Source: JBPRGG01 sp051418075 (lineage in GTDB: Bacteria > Bacteroidota > Bacteroidia > Cytophagales > Cyclobacteriaceae). From it: a stretch of 64,000 bases of DNA. Both the position numbers and the translations under genes were made by a program. This document shows, in pieces, positions 34,324-43,765 of the stretch. How positions within the stretch are numbered: position 1 is the first letter of the stretch; each line of letters starts with the position of its first letter. The stretch lies in NCBI GenBank assembly GCA_051418075.1, contig JBPRGG010000134.1, positions 12,580 through 76,579 on the forward strand, written 5' to 3'. The notes beneath the pieces were generated by a model that was not told the origin of the DNA, ran no database searches, and saw only the letters and a list, made by a program, of their open reading frames with translations.

Positions 34324-36138
34324 CTAATTTTCAAGGGGGGATAAATTAATTTGCTGTAATTTAACATTCTCTAATAACTTTTCCGGACCATCCATTTTTA
34401 TCCTCAGCAAAGTATCAGATGGTCTAAAATACAGGGGAGCAAATTCACAGCAGTTGGGGGCAGGAATGAAATCTTCCTGCTTTTTATTATGGAGGTAAAA
34501 GGTTATTTGCAGGCTATCAGGTTGATCGGATTCCATATCCAGGGATACCTGAAAATGACCTTCATTTTTAACCCTGATCTTATAATCAGCCCAACCTCCG
34601 GATCTCCAGTTGGTCAGGTAGAATGAAGTATTTACCATACCTGGACTGGTATTTTGCGGTCCATAACCTAAAACCACATTGCCATCAGGCAGCGATGCAT
34701 CAATCACAAATTCGGGCATGGCAAAAGCATGGGATGAAAAAAATGTTTCATTATACCAATTCTTTAATTCCATTACCATTTGCTCTCCATCTACCTGACG
34801 GGAGTCATACATGTTTAACCTTTCCAGAGGATCGTTTAGCATATCAACCAGATAATATCCCTGATAAGATAAAGGCTGCTCTGCCTGAATGGGGCTGGGA
34901 TTTAGCATTAGTTTAAAATTTTGATTTCGCAGTCCAATGATTTGTCTGCCATAATCCAGCAAGGAGTCATTCAGATTTGTAATGGGAGCGTATTCATTTT
35001 CAATGCCTTCAGGAGTCCAGGGACGGTCAGTTGGAGGCCAACCAGGATTGGCATAATAAAAAACTGTCTTTTGACGGCTACGGGAATGATCCCGCAGTAC
35101 AGGCAAAAGACTTGTACCGGTAAGATTATCCGGAATCTTCACCCCGGCCAGATCTAAAATGGTAGGGAAAAGGTCCGTGATATCAGCCAATTGATCCAGC
35201 CGGGTGGCTTCAAACTGACTTGAATAGACTAAAAAGGGAGATTTCACCCCATTTTCCCAGATATTACCCTTATGACCCTTATATTGATTCACATACCTTA
35301 TCCTGCGGTCCTGATCAGATAACAGATTATTGATCACTGCCGGTCCGTTATCACTCAGAAAAAAGATAATCGTATGGTCCAAATGATTTTCCTGCTCCAG
35401 CCACTGAATTAACCTTCCTATCTGTCCATCCATATGATCTATCATCCCATATAAAGTGGCCAGGTTTTTACTTAACCCCTTTTGCTGATACTTTTCCACA
35501 TAACCAACTGGAGCAACCAGTGGAGCATGACAGGTTAAAAATGATAAATAAGCCAGATATGGTGTATCATCTTGTTTTTGGATAAAATCAATGGCATAAT
35601 CTACAATAACCTCATCCGCCCATTTTTGATGCTCCACCAACTCACCATTAAACAACCCCCGCGAATCTTCATGTTTATACAACTGAGCCATATAGGCTTC
35701 CTGAAAACCTCTCTGCCAGGGTAAATATCCTTCGGTCTTCCCCGAATGCCATTTACCCCACATACCGGTAGCATATCCGTTATTCTGTAGCACCTGCCCC
35801 AGTAATTGTTCATCCAAATGAATAAAGTCTTTTCCTCCGTGTACATGAGAAACGCCAGTCAGCAGATGATGTCTGCCGGTCAAAAGGGAGGCCCGGCTGG
35901 GAGCACATACCGGAGCTACATAAAAATTTTTGAACCGGATCGAATTTTGAGCCAATCGATCCAGGTTTTGAGTTTCCACATAGGAATTACCATGGATACC
36001 CAGGTCATCCCAGCCCAGGTCATCGGCTTGTAAAATGATAAAATTGGGCCGGCCTATAGGATTATCCTGAGAAACACATGAGGAAAATAATCCCAAAATG
36101 CCCATCCACCATATGTTTTGTATGAAATCGCGCAGCAA
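34324..36138 (-). CDS. Formylglycine-dependent sulfatase, probable lipoprotein
   Basis: Carries PNFIILQADDLGWDDLGIHG and the maturation motif VCAPSRASLLTGRHH with Cys78 to be converted to formylglycine; GMWGKWHSG and FFLSDNGPAV are the further metal and sulfate contacts. After about residue 490 a beta-rich tail of roughly 115 residues (YFRPSDTLLRIKMDG) makes it longer than the first sulfatase. The start is uncertain: the frame begins at a TTG at 36138, giving a lipoprotein-like signal with GLFSSC, while the first ATG (36105) leaves only nine residues before that cysteine. I prefer the TTG. It is divergent from a YeeE/YedE pair that may import sulfur. Confidence 0.87.
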   Translation of the reverse strand: MLRDFIQNIWWMGILGLFSSCVSQDNPIGRPNFIILQADDLGWDDLGIHGNSYVETQNLDRLAQNSIRFKNFYVAPVCAPSRASLLTGRHHLLTGVSHVHGGKDFIHLDEQLLGQVLQNNGYATGMWGKWHSGKTEGYLPWQRGFQEAYMAQLYKHEDSRGLFNGELVEHQKWADEVIVDYAIDFIQKQDDTPYLAYLSFLTCHAPLVAPVGYVEKYQQKGLSKNLATLYGMIDHMDGQIGRLIQWLEQENHLDHTIIFFLSDNGPAVINNLLSDQDRRIRYVNQYKGHKGNIWENGVKSPFLVYSSQFEATRLDQLADITDLFPTILDLAGVKIPDNLTGTSLLPVLRDHSRSRQKTVFYYANPGWPPTDRPWTPEGIENEYAPITNLNDSLLDYGRQIIGLRNQNFKLMLNPSPIQAEQPLSYQGYYLVDMLNDPLERLNMYDSRQVDGEQMVMELKNWYNETFFSSHAFAMPEFVIDASLPDGNVVLGYGPQNTSPGMVNTSFYLTNWRSGGWADYKIRVKNEGHFQVSLDMESDQPDSLQITFYLHNKKQEDFIPAPNCCEFAPLYFRPSDTLLRIKMDGPEKLLENVKLQQINLSPLEN

Positions 36139-36537
36139 AATCTTGAATTTTTATCTTATGTTCAGCAAATCCTGCCAGTTAAACGGCATGAGGTTTACCA
36201 GACAAACAGCCATTAGATTCAGTCCAAATATCACTTAAATTTGAGCAAAAAACAATTCAAAAATATGTGTTCTGAAAAGTGAACCTAACAGCCAACAGGA
36301 TTATAATAAACATACGTCCTTCTCTCAGCCTCATGTCATATCGTTTTCTATTGATATTGAAAAACCTTGTTTGTATACCCTGATTAATTTTTCCGACAAG
36401 CTGATAGTATTACTTTATCCCATCATAGAATTTATCTTAAAAAATTCAGGTTAATTGAAACATAAGAAAAGAAACTCAGTTAGAAAATACATGATTGTAA
36501 AAACATATGTTCAACTATTAATTTGATTTGATTAACT
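36139..36537. other. 399-base intergenic region upstream of the sulfatase and YeeE genes
   Basis: Divergent promoters of both genes must lie here, but no TAnnTTTG box is convincing. A perfect 10-base palindrome AACATATGTT sits at 36502-36511, 27 bases before the YeeE start, and could be an operator. Nothing else stands out. Confidence 0.4.
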
Positions 36538-37098
36538 ATGATGGAAATTTTCGAGCGAACCTGGCCCTGGTACATTTCAGGGCCATTGATTGGTTTAATG
36601 GTTCCTTTACTTTTATTACTGGCCAACAAACAATTTGGCATTTCTTCTTCACTGAGGCACATTTGTGCTGCTTGTGCTCCAGGTAAAGTTCCATTTTTTC
36701 GGTATAACTGGAAAAATGAAGCCTGGAATCTATTTTTTGTATTTGGAATCCTTTTGGGAGGCTATTTGGCGGCTCAATTAAGCAATAATCAAATGGTGGT
36801 AGAGGTGTCAGATGACACCAAACTTGCTTTGGCTCAATGGGGAATCACCAATTTTTCGGCTTATATTCCTACCGAATTGTTTAACTGGAACAACCTGGTA
36901 ACATCCAGGGGATTCCTGATCATTGTACTTGGAGGTTTCATGGTAGGATTCGGAGCCCGATATGCCGGCGGATGTACCTCTGGCCATGCCATTATGGGCT
37001 TGTCCTATCTACAACTGCCTTCATTTATTGCTGTAATTGGCTTTTTCATAGGCGGATTATTAAGTACCCATGTTTTCTTACCACTTATTTTACAATAA
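36538..37098 (+). CDS. YeeE/YedE-family membrane protein, first half-protein
   Basis: YeeE/YedE proteins transport thiosulfate or related sulfur compounds, passing them along conserved cysteines in the membrane. This 186-residue protein has about five membrane segments and the signature GFGARYAGGCTSGHAIMG, whose Cys is a probable sulfur relay, plus HICAACAPGKVPFF with further cysteines near the N-terminus. Full-length YeeE has two such repeats in one chain of about 350 residues; here the second repeat is the separate gene 10 bases downstream. An ATG three bases further on is an alternative start. Its position beside a sulfatase suggests sulfur handling, which is inference. Confidence 0.85.
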   Translation: MMEIFERTWPWYISGPLIGLMVPLLLLLANKQFGISSSLRHICAACAPGKVPFFRYNWKNEAWNLFFVFGILLGGYLAAQLSNNQMVVEVSDDTKLALAQWGITNFSAYIPTELFNWNNLVTSRGFLIIVLGGFMVGFGARYAGGCTSGHAIMGLSYLQLPSFIAVIGFFIGGLLSTHVFLPLILQ

Positions 37099-37107
37099 CC
37101 TCATAAA

Positions 37108-37518
37108 ATGAAAAATATTAAATTTCTGTTATTAGGAACGCTGTTTGGCTTTTTGTTAACCAAAGCGGAAGTCATTTCCTGGTTTAGAATTCAGGAAATG
37201 TTCAGATTCGAGTCTTTTCATATGTATGGCATCATCCTATCAGCCATTTTGATAGGAATTATGTCAGTTCAAACCATTAAAAAACTGAAATTAAAATCTG
37301 TAACAGGAGAAGATATAACCTTAAAACCTAAAAAGCTACATACCGGAACCCTTATGGGAGGTATCATTTTTGGACTGGGATGGGCCTTTACCGGAGCTTG
37401 CCCCGGACCCATGTTTGCCCTGATGGGCAATGGGTTTGCCATCATTTCTGTCATGCTCATCTCGGCTATTTTTGGCACCTGGTTGTATGGCTTTTTACGG
37501 GATAAGTTGCCCCATTAA
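37108..37518 (+). CDS. YeeE/YedE-family membrane protein, second half-protein
   Basis: A 136-residue protein with about four membrane segments and the second YeeE/YedE signature, GWAFTGACPGPMFALMGNG, with a conserved Cys. The soluble loop of about 30 residues (KKLKLKSVTGEDITLKPKKL) separates the first segments from the rest. It follows the first half by 10 bases and the two presumably form one heteromeric transporter. A short inverted repeat follows its stop. Confidence 0.85.
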   Translation: MKNIKFLLLGTLFGFLLTKAEVISWFRIQEMFRFESFHMYGIILSAILIGIMSVQTIKKLKLKSVTGEDITLKPKKLHTGTLMGGIIFGLGWAFTGACPGPMFALMGNGFAIISVMLISAIFGTWLYGFLRDKLPH

Positions 37519-37526
37519 AATAATGT

Positions 37527-37560
37527 AGGTCTGTGTCGAATAACTGGAGGATGCAGACCT
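37527..37560. terminator. Possible hairpin between convergent genes
   Basis: AGGTCTG (37527-37533) and CAGACCT (37554-37560) are perfect 7-base arms with a 20-base loop and no T tract. It lies between the second YeeE half and the convergent small membrane protein; a weak terminator at best. Confidence 0.3.
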
Positions 37561-37562
37561 GC

Positions 37563-37856
37563 TTATGTCCCTTTATTTTTCCAGATATGCAAATACCAGT
37601 AAATGGTTTCTACAATCACGGACAGGAAAAGAAAACCCAGGATATACAAAAATTTAGTTTCTGTATTCAGCCATTTATTCCGAAGCACATGGATCAGGTA
37701 AAACAAGAATGCCAGAATGGACAGAAAAAAAGCGAACATCAGGTAACTGCCCGTTCCTCTTACCTGGTATTCTTCATAGCTACCTACACTGATAAATAAA
37801 ACAATTAAAGGTAAAATGGTGATTATTAGGATCAGGATCTTGACAGAACGACTCAT
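37563..37856 (-). CDS. Small membrane protein of unknown function
   Basis: A 97-residue protein with three predicted membrane segments: residues about 5-25 (KILILIITILPLIVLFISVG), 35-58 (SYLMFAFFLSILAFLFYLIH) and 70-90. Basic residues between segments 2 and 3 (RNKW) suggest a cytoplasmic loop. Not recognised. It converges on the YeeE pair and runs in the same direction as, but apart from, the crotonase gene. Confidence 0.6.
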   Translation of the reverse strand: MSRSVKILILIITILPLIVLFISVGSYEEYQVRGTGSYLMFAFFLSILAFLFYLIHVLRNKWLNTETKFLYILGFLFLSVIVETIYWYLHIWKNKGT

Positions 37857-37936
37857 AAGTGCAGCACTACATTAAATTATTTTATCTTACTTCTTCTTAT
37901 TCTACCATCCAGACCGGGAAAGGTTATTTTTCAAAT

Positions 37937-38653
37937 TCAGGTGGAACGATATTTAGAATATTGAGTAGCCAGAATATCAAACAGAATATCCTGGTCCTGC
38001 GTGTTTCTATCTGTATGGAGGGCATTTTTAGCCAGATTAAATACAAAAAGATCAAGTTGGTAAAGTGGCTTCAGGAATTCATCTACTATTTCTTTTGATT
38101 TTTCCGGGGCAATAATTTGATTGATCAATCCCCAATCCAGGGCCTGAGTTGCCTGTATCCTTTCTCCCATGAATATCATCTGTTTGGCTTTGACCTCTCC
38201 CACCAACCTCCTTAAGCGGGATAATCCACCCCATCCAGGTATCCAGCCATGCTGCAATTCCGGAAAAGCAAGACAAGCGTCAGGGGTGGCCAGACGAAAA
38301 TCACAGGCTAAAGCTAACTCCAATCCACCACCCAGGGCATAACCCCGGATCAACGCCAAAGTAGGCTTTGGCAAGTTTTCCAATTGATTAAACACCTTCT
38401 GTCCTTTTTGGATCCATTCCGCTACCTCCTGCACCGATAAGGCCTGGAAATTTTTCAGGTTGCCTCCGGCCGAAAAAGCTTTATGCCCGGCCCCCTGCAG
38501 GATCAGTACCCGGACCTGTTCATCACGGGCCACTTGCTCCAGCATTTCGCCTAATGACTGTAACATCTCCTGGTCAAGGCTATTTAATTTTTCCGGGTAA
38601 TTAATGGTAATGGTTGCTTGAGGCGGATCAAGGGTAAGTTGTAATTTAGACAT
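37937..38653 (-). CDS. Enoyl-CoA hydratase/isomerase-family protein
   Basis: A crotonase-fold protein of 238 residues that should bind acyl-CoA. The oxyanion hole blocks are AFSAGGNLKNF and YALGGGLELALACDFRLA. The first catalytic glutamate is kept in FPELQHGWIPGWGG, but the position of the second one reads A-K-Q-M, with Gln instead of Glu, so ordinary 2-enoyl-CoA hydration may be lost; isomerase, hydrolase or decarboxylase activity is possible. The start overlaps the end of the CoA-transferase gene by 8 bases, showing one operon: a CoA ester made by the transferase may be its substrate. Confidence 0.85.
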   Translation of the reverse strand: MSKLQLTLDPPQATITINYPEKLNSLDQEMLQSLGEMLEQVARDEQVRVLILQGAGHKAFSAGGNLKNFQALSVQEVAEWIQKGQKVFNQLENLPKPTLALIRGYALGGGLELALACDFRLATPDACLAFPELQHGWIPGWGGLSRLRRLVGEVKAKQMIFMGERIQATQALDWGLINQIIAPEKSKEIVDEFLKPLYQLDLFVFNLAKNALHTDRNTQDQDILFDILATQYSKYRST

Positions 38654-40199
38654 GTTTATCCAGGTTAAAATTCATTTTTCCATCTGCAAAAATCCGGGGA
38701 TCCATTTGTTTAATCGGCCCTACATAAATAGGTTCAAAATCCATCATTTCCAGGATATCTTTTTTCAAGTCCAGACCGGGAGCAATTTCCAGAATACGCA
38801 ATCCATCCCTTTCCAGTTTAAAGAATGCCCTTTCTGTACAATAATAAACTTCCTGGCCCCGGTTTAAAGCTAAACTGCCATTAAAGGTGATTTGCTCTAC
38901 TTTAGTCAGGAACTTTTTATGTTTTCCCGGATGATTGATTTTTAACCCCTGAGGCTCAACAGAAATATCTCCTTTGGTAGCAAATGCTCCGCAAAATACC
39001 ACCTTTTGGGTATTTTGACTAATGTCTATGAACCCGCCACAACCGGTCAGCACCGGGCCAAACCGGCTGGAATTGACATTACCCTGCTGGTCCACCTGGG
39101 CAAAACCCAGGAAACAAATATCCAGCCCACCACCATGGAAAAAATCAAACTGGTATCCATCATCCAGGATAGCAGCCGGATTATACATGGCCCCGAAATT
39201 CAATCCGGTGGAGATTATACCTCCTACCTGCCCCTGCTCGATCATAAAGGTAATCTGGTCCAGAAACCCTTCTTCACGGGCTACCAGGGGCACACCATCA
39301 GGCATACCATAACCTAAATTAATAAATGCTCCCTGAAACAACTCCAAGGAAGCCCTTCTGGCGATGACTTTTTTAATCCCATCCAGCATTAGCTGATCCA
39401 GGGAAAAAGATGCCTTTCGATCAATAAAGGCATCTTCCTGATCAGTAATAAATGTCATTCCCTGATCAGGTACTACTACCACATAATCGATCAGCACGCC
39501 CGGTACCTTTACCTGAACAGGTACTGCAGGTTGTTTATTCACCTGTTTCACCTGGGCCATAACCATTCCCCCATTAGCTTTGGCAGCCTGGGCCAGGCTC
39601 AGCATGGAAAACGTACCTACTTCTCCTTCCATGGTCAGATTACCTTCCTGGTCAATGGAAGTCCCCCTGATCAAGGCCACATCAACCGGTAAAGCCTGGT
39701 AAAACAGATATTCCTGTCCCCTTATTTCTACCAGGTGCACCAGGTCTGTTCTGGTTGCATTATTAATTTTGCCTCCTTCATAACGGGGATCCACAAACGT
39801 ATGTAAGCCTGTTTTTGTCAGCAATCCATCTTCTTTCCCGGCTGTGGCCCGCATCAGATGTTCCAGAACCCCCTGGGGAAAATTATATCCCTTCACTTTA
39901 CCAGCCTGAGCCAGCGCTACCATTGATGGAGCATTGCCCCAAAATCCCCCAATCACTGTATCAGCCAGACCCTCCCGAGCCAGGTGGTTTAGCCCCCTTT
40001 GATCATTATCCCCCAAACCACAGGGGTGTACAATGGTCAACCGGGCCGGATGACCAGACGATCGGAATTGGTGGCCTAACTCCTGCATCAATCGATCCGG
40101 AACTGCATGCCCGGCTCCACCTCCCCCAATGGCTATCCGGTCCTGGTCTTTAATCTTACTTATTGCCTGATCAGCTGTGATAATTTTTGAATGCATCAT
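38646..40199 (-). CDS. Fused-subunit acyl-CoA:carboxylate CoA-transferase
   Basis: A family I CoA-transferase in which alpha and beta halves are one chain of 517 residues, as in propionate CoA-transferases. The N-terminal half has DRIAIGGGGAGHAVPDRL (CoA loop), the second half FINLGYGMPDGVPLVAREEG and ITFMIEQGQVGGI; the Glu in MIEQG is the likely acyl-accepting nucleophile. GCGGFIDISQNT and the final KKDILEMMDFEPI are shared with the family. It transfers CoA between short acids and acyl-CoA. The crotonase gene overlaps its end. Its start lies 120 bases from that of the divergent GH106-type gene. Confidence 0.87.
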   Translation of the reverse strand: MMHSKIITADQAISKIKDQDRIAIGGGGAGHAVPDRLMQELGHQFRSSGHPARLTIVHPCGLGDNDQRGLNHLAREGLADTVIGGFWGNAPSMVALAQAGKVKGYNFPQGVLEHLMRATAGKEDGLLTKTGLHTFVDPRYEGGKINNATRTDLVHLVEIRGQEYLFYQALPVDVALIRGTSIDQEGNLTMEGEVGTFSMLSLAQAAKANGGMVMAQVKQVNKQPAVPVQVKVPGVLIDYVVVVPDQGMTFITDQEDAFIDRKASFSLDQLMLDGIKKVIARRASLELFQGAFINLGYGMPDGVPLVAREEGFLDQITFMIEQGQVGGIISTGLNFGAMYNPAAILDDGYQFDFFHGGGLDICFLGFAQVDQQGNVNSSRFGPVLTGCGGFIDISQNTQKVVFCGAFATKGDISVEPQGLKINHPGKHKKFLTKVEQITFNGSLALNRGQEVYYCTERAFFKLERDGLRILEIAPGLDLKKDILEMMDFEPIYVGPIKQMDPRIFADGKMNFNLDKHV

Positions 40200-40319
40200 T
40201 TTAGATACTTCTTTTCAGGTAAAAATATCTTAAAGAATATTCATTTCAAAAAACGGGATTTGTTTTTTATTCTGAACAGGATATTTATTAGTTTTAGACT
40301 AACCAAGATTATTGAAAAA

Positions 40320-43142
40320 ATGAAAAAAACGCTCATTTATGTATTTCTGTCTGCTTTTTTCATGCAGTGTATCCAGGAACAGGATGGATCAGAAGATCAT
40401 TTCTACCATGGATTCCAGGAGCCACCGGCTGAAGCCAGACCTTTTGTGCGCTGGTGGTGGAATGGAAATCAAATAGTTGCCGATGAACTGATCCGGCAAC
40501 TGGATGTACTGCATCAGGCTGGTATAGGAGGAGTTGAGATTAACCCTATTGAAATGCCGCAAGAGGCCCCTGACCTGGGCCTAAAACCCCTTTCCTGGGG
40601 CAGTAAGGAATGGAATGAGATGGTAGCCCTAACCAGCCGGGAGGCCAGTCAAAGAGATATGATCACGGACCTGATCGTGGGTACAGGGTGGCCTTTCGGA
40701 GGTGAGTTTTTGCAACCGGAAGAGGTTATCCAGCGGATTACCATAGATCAAATTGAAGTAAAAGGCCCCGGCAATATTCAACTAAACCAACAACAACTAC
40801 TGGAAAGGCTGGTGGATCAGTACCGTCCCGGAACCATCATGGAGGCACAATCCAATCAACTACATTTTATTCGTATGGTACCCCGGCAGATCAACAACCT
40901 GAACCAGGTGAAAGACCTTATGCCTCTCCTGAATTCATCAGAAACTGTTTCCCTAGACATCCCGGAAGGAACGTTTGAGATCATTTACGGATTTAAACAA
41001 AAAGGTCATCGCCAGGTAATGCATGGTACCCCAGGAGCAGCCGGACCGGTCATGGATCACTATAAGAAAAATGTTACCCAGGCCTATCTGAACCGACTGA
41101 AAAAAATTGAACAGGACACCGGCATTCCCCTGAAGGACTTAATCCGGGCTCTGTTCTGTGACAGCATAGAACTGGCCGGGGCCAACTGGACTGATGATTT
41201 TGAGGACATTTTCAGGCAAACCTATGGCTATGATCTGAAACCTTATTATCCTTTTGTTTTTTATCAACCCTACCAGGGCTATTCAGATCATCAATATGGT
41301 GCAGCCTTTTCCGATCAGATCAAAAGGGTCAGATACGACTACAACCGGTTGATGGTAGAACTGTTCCTGGATAATTTTACCAGAACTTTTCAGGATTTTG
41401 CCAGCCAGAACGGCCTGTTGGCAAGGTATCAGGCCTATGGCACCCCATTTCTGATGGGCATGGTAGCAGGTAATATGATCCCGGATATTCCGGAAAGTAA
41501 TAACTGGATTTATTCAGCTCCTATGGACACACCTGAATGGCAGTGGAGCAAAGGTCATGGCTATATGATCTGGAATTTGTATGCTGCTGCCGGTGGTCAT
41601 CTGACCGGACGTAAAATCATCAGTTGCGAAGCCATGACCAACACCAGGGGTGTCTTCAAAACTTCCCTGGAAGACATCAAACAGGCCGATGATATGAACT
41701 TTATCACCGGCATCAATCATACCGTATTACATGGTTATAATTATTCTCCTCCGGAAGCTGGTTTCCCCGGCTGGATCCGGTTTGGCGCTTATTTCAATGA
41801 ACAAAATACCTGGTGGCCCTATTTTGACCAATGGGTCGATTATAATGCCAGGTTATCTTATATATTTCAGCATTCACAGCCGGTAAAAGACATTGCCATC
41901 CTGGCCCCAACCGGCGATCTTTGGAGTACCAAAGGGTTAGACCGGGTACCGTTTCATATGGAGCCCTGGTATGTACATGAATTGTGGCAACCTATCAGCC
42001 AATGGGGCAGTTCCTGTGATTATATCAATGAAGATATCATCCAACAGGGAAACAAGCAAGGAGGAAAGTTACACTTTGGCCCTATGAGTTATAAACTGGT
42101 CATATTATCCGGTTTGAAATCTATTCACCCTGAAACCGCCTCCGGGTTGCTTGAGTATGTGAAACAGGGTGGAAAATTGGTGTTGATTGACAGCATTCCG
42201 GACAAATCCCTTTCCTATCAGGATGCTTCAGCCAACGATCAACTGGTACAGCAAGCTTTTCAAGCATTAACTCAAGAATATCAGGATCAGGTATGGCTGG
42301 TAGAAAGCCCTGCAGAAGCTGAAAATTTACTGGAATGGACCAGTCAGCTCTTTAATCGGGTTGGTTTATCGCCCAATGTATTCATCACGCAGACAGATGC
42401 AGATGTTTACCAGATCCATCAAACCCATGATCAACATAGCATTTATTTCTTTACCAATTCGCATCGCCAGGATTCGGCCCGGTTCACGGCTTCTTTTGAA
42501 GAAGGCCAAAAAACAGCCTGGCGCTGGGATCCGGAAACAGGGCAAAGGGAAGTCTTCTTTTCCTCCACCAATGACCCTGTTGAAATTGGTTTGGCTCCCC
42601 TGCAATCCCTGCTATTGGTTTTTGAAGATCATTCCACTGGGACCGATACCACCCTGTTGAAACCCGCTCCAAGGCTTAAAACGGCTAGTGAAATCAACTC
42701 AGGCTGGCAGGCCCGGTTTTTCCATGCCAATGGCACGGTAGAAGACCGGGAATTTTCCCAGTTACCGGAACTTTCACAGTCCACAGATCCTTTTTTAAAT
42801 TCTTTCGCCGGGGAAATAAGTTATAAAGCCCGCTTTAATAATACAGGAGAAGATCTTTGGATGGATTTGGGCCAGGTTCACCGGGGAATCAGCGCTGTAT
42901 ATATCAATGGTGAATTGGTGGGAGAAAAATGGTATGGCCAACATCTTTATCATATCAGCCCATATATGGTAGCAGGTGAAAACCAGGTTGAAATAAAGCT
43001 CACTACCTGCCTGGCTAATTATACCAAAAGCTTAAAGGAAAACCCGGTGGCTCAGAGATGGACCCGGGCTTATGAAAAAATACCAGCGGGATTGACCGGT
43101 CCGGTCAGATTACTAAAGCCAGTATCCACCAAAGCTTTATAA
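40320..43142 (+). CDS. Exported GH106-type glycosidase (alpha-L-rhamnosidase-like)
   Basis: A 940-residue exported hydrolase. The frame is open from 40191 but the leader before 40320 lacks a signal, while the ATG at 40320 starts MKKTLIYVFLSAFFMQC, a signal peptide with a poor lipobox (Gln at -1). The catalytic region opens PFVRWWWNGNQIVADELIRQ and AGIGGVEINPI, the pattern of GH106 alpha-L-rhamnosidases. SCEAMTNTRGVFK contains one of the acidic residues near the centre. A C-terminal beta-sandwich (LGQVHRGISAVYINGELVG) is a galactose-binding-like domain. GH106 enzymes remove rhamnose from pectin or ulvan-like glycans; here substrate is inferred. A convergent hairpin follows. Confidence 0.8.
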   Translation: MKKTLIYVFLSAFFMQCIQEQDGSEDHFYHGFQEPPAEARPFVRWWWNGNQIVADELIRQLDVLHQAGIGGVEINPIEMPQEAPDLGLKPLSWGSKEWNEMVALTSREASQRDMITDLIVGTGWPFGGEFLQPEEVIQRITIDQIEVKGPGNIQLNQQQLLERLVDQYRPGTIMEAQSNQLHFIRMVPRQINNLNQVKDLMPLLNSSETVSLDIPEGTFEIIYGFKQKGHRQVMHGTPGAAGPVMDHYKKNVTQAYLNRLKKIEQDTGIPLKDLIRALFCDSIELAGANWTDDFEDIFRQTYGYDLKPYYPFVFYQPYQGYSDHQYGAAFSDQIKRVRYDYNRLMVELFLDNFTRTFQDFASQNGLLARYQAYGTPFLMGMVAGNMIPDIPESNNWIYSAPMDTPEWQWSKGHGYMIWNLYAAAGGHLTGRKIISCEAMTNTRGVFKTSLEDIKQADDMNFITGINHTVLHGYNYSPPEAGFPGWIRFGAYFNEQNTWWPYFDQWVDYNARLSYIFQHSQPVKDIAILAPTGDLWSTKGLDRVPFHMEPWYVHELWQPISQWGSSCDYINEDIIQQGNKQGGKLHFGPMSYKLVILSGLKSIHPETASGLLEYVKQGGKLVLIDSIPDKSLSYQDASANDQLVQQAFQALTQEYQDQVWLVESPAEAENLLEWTSQLFNRVGLSPNVFITQTDADVYQIHQTHDQHSIYFFTNSHRQDSARFTASFEEGQKTAWRWDPETGQREVFFSSTNDPVEIGLAPLQSLLLVFEDHSTGTDTTLLKPAPRLKTASEINSGWQARFFHANGTVEDREFSQLPELSQSTDPFLNSFAGEISYKARFNNTGEDLWMDLGQVHRGISAVYINGELVGEKWYGQHLYHISPYMVAGENQVEIKLTTCLANYTKSLKENPVAQRWTRAYEKIPAGLTGPVRLLKPVSTKAL

Positions 43143-43148
43143 ACAACG

Positions 43149-43179
43149 ACAGGGGCTGCTTCATCCTAACAGCCCCTGT
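43149..43179. terminator. Hairpin between the GH106 and PfpI genes
   Basis: ACAGGGGCTG (43149-43158) and CAGCCCCTGT (43170-43179) form a perfect 10-base-pair stem with an 11-base loop between convergent genes. Neither strand has a good T tract, so it could also act as an mRNA end stabiliser. Confidence 0.6.
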
Positions 43180-43186
43180 TAATTAC

Positions 43187-43765
43187 TTACAATTCAATTT
43201 TTGTGCCTAATACCTTCAAAAATTCACTGATCCAGCGGGCATGGGCAGGCCAGGCCGGCGCTGTCACCAGGTTGCCATCTACCACTGCATCAGATACTTC
43301 CACTTCCTGATAAGTACCACCAGCCAGTTCCACTTCCGGAGCCACAGCCGGATAGGCTGTCAATTTTTTACCTTCCACCACCCTGGCTGCAGTTAAAATT
43401 TGTATACCATGACAGATGGCTGCGATGGGCTTATTCTCATGAGCAAAGTGCTGTACCAGTTTGATTACCTGGGGGTCCAATCTCAAGTATTCCGGTGCCC
43501 TGCCTCCAGCCAGCACCAGGGCATCATATTCGGCCGGATCTACCTGATCAAAACTGTAATTCAGGGCAAAATTATGCCCTCTTTTTTCAGAATAGGTCTG
43601 GTCACCCTCAAAATCATGGATAGCCGTAGCCACAGATTCTCCCTGCTTTTTGCCCGGACAAACTGCATGTACCTCATGTCCAACCATCTGCAGCATCTGA
43701 AAAGGCACCATAGTTTCCAGATCTTCGGCATAATCGCCGGTCAGTAATACGATCTTCTTCTTCAT
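43187..43765 (-). CDS. DJ-1/PfpI-family protein
   Basis: A class I glutamine-amidotransferase-like protein of 192 residues, cytoplasmic. The nucleophile elbow is AAICHGIQIL with Cys118 followed by His119, the arrangement seen in PfpI/YhbO-type proteins. YDALVLAGGRAPEYLR and VDGNLVTAPAWPAH are conserved blocks. Members have been described as stress-related chaperones, deglycases or proteases; the exact activity is disputed in the literature. It stands alone. Confidence 0.88.
   Translation of the reverse strand: MKKKIVLLTGDYAEDLETMVPFQMLQMVGHEVHAVCPGKKQGESVATAIHDFEGDQTYSEKRGHNFALNYSFDQVDPAEYDALVLAGGRAPEYLRLDPQVIKLVQHFAHENKPIAAICHGIQILTAARVVEGKKLTAYPAVAPEVELAGGTYQEVEVSDAVVDGNLVTAPAWPAHARWISEFLKVLGTKIEL

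Noticed and set aside
40191..40319. Upstream extension of the GH106 gene
   Set aside because: The 43 extra residues are very basic and aromatic, overlap the start of the divergent CoA-transferase gene and precede an obvious signal peptide at 40320.
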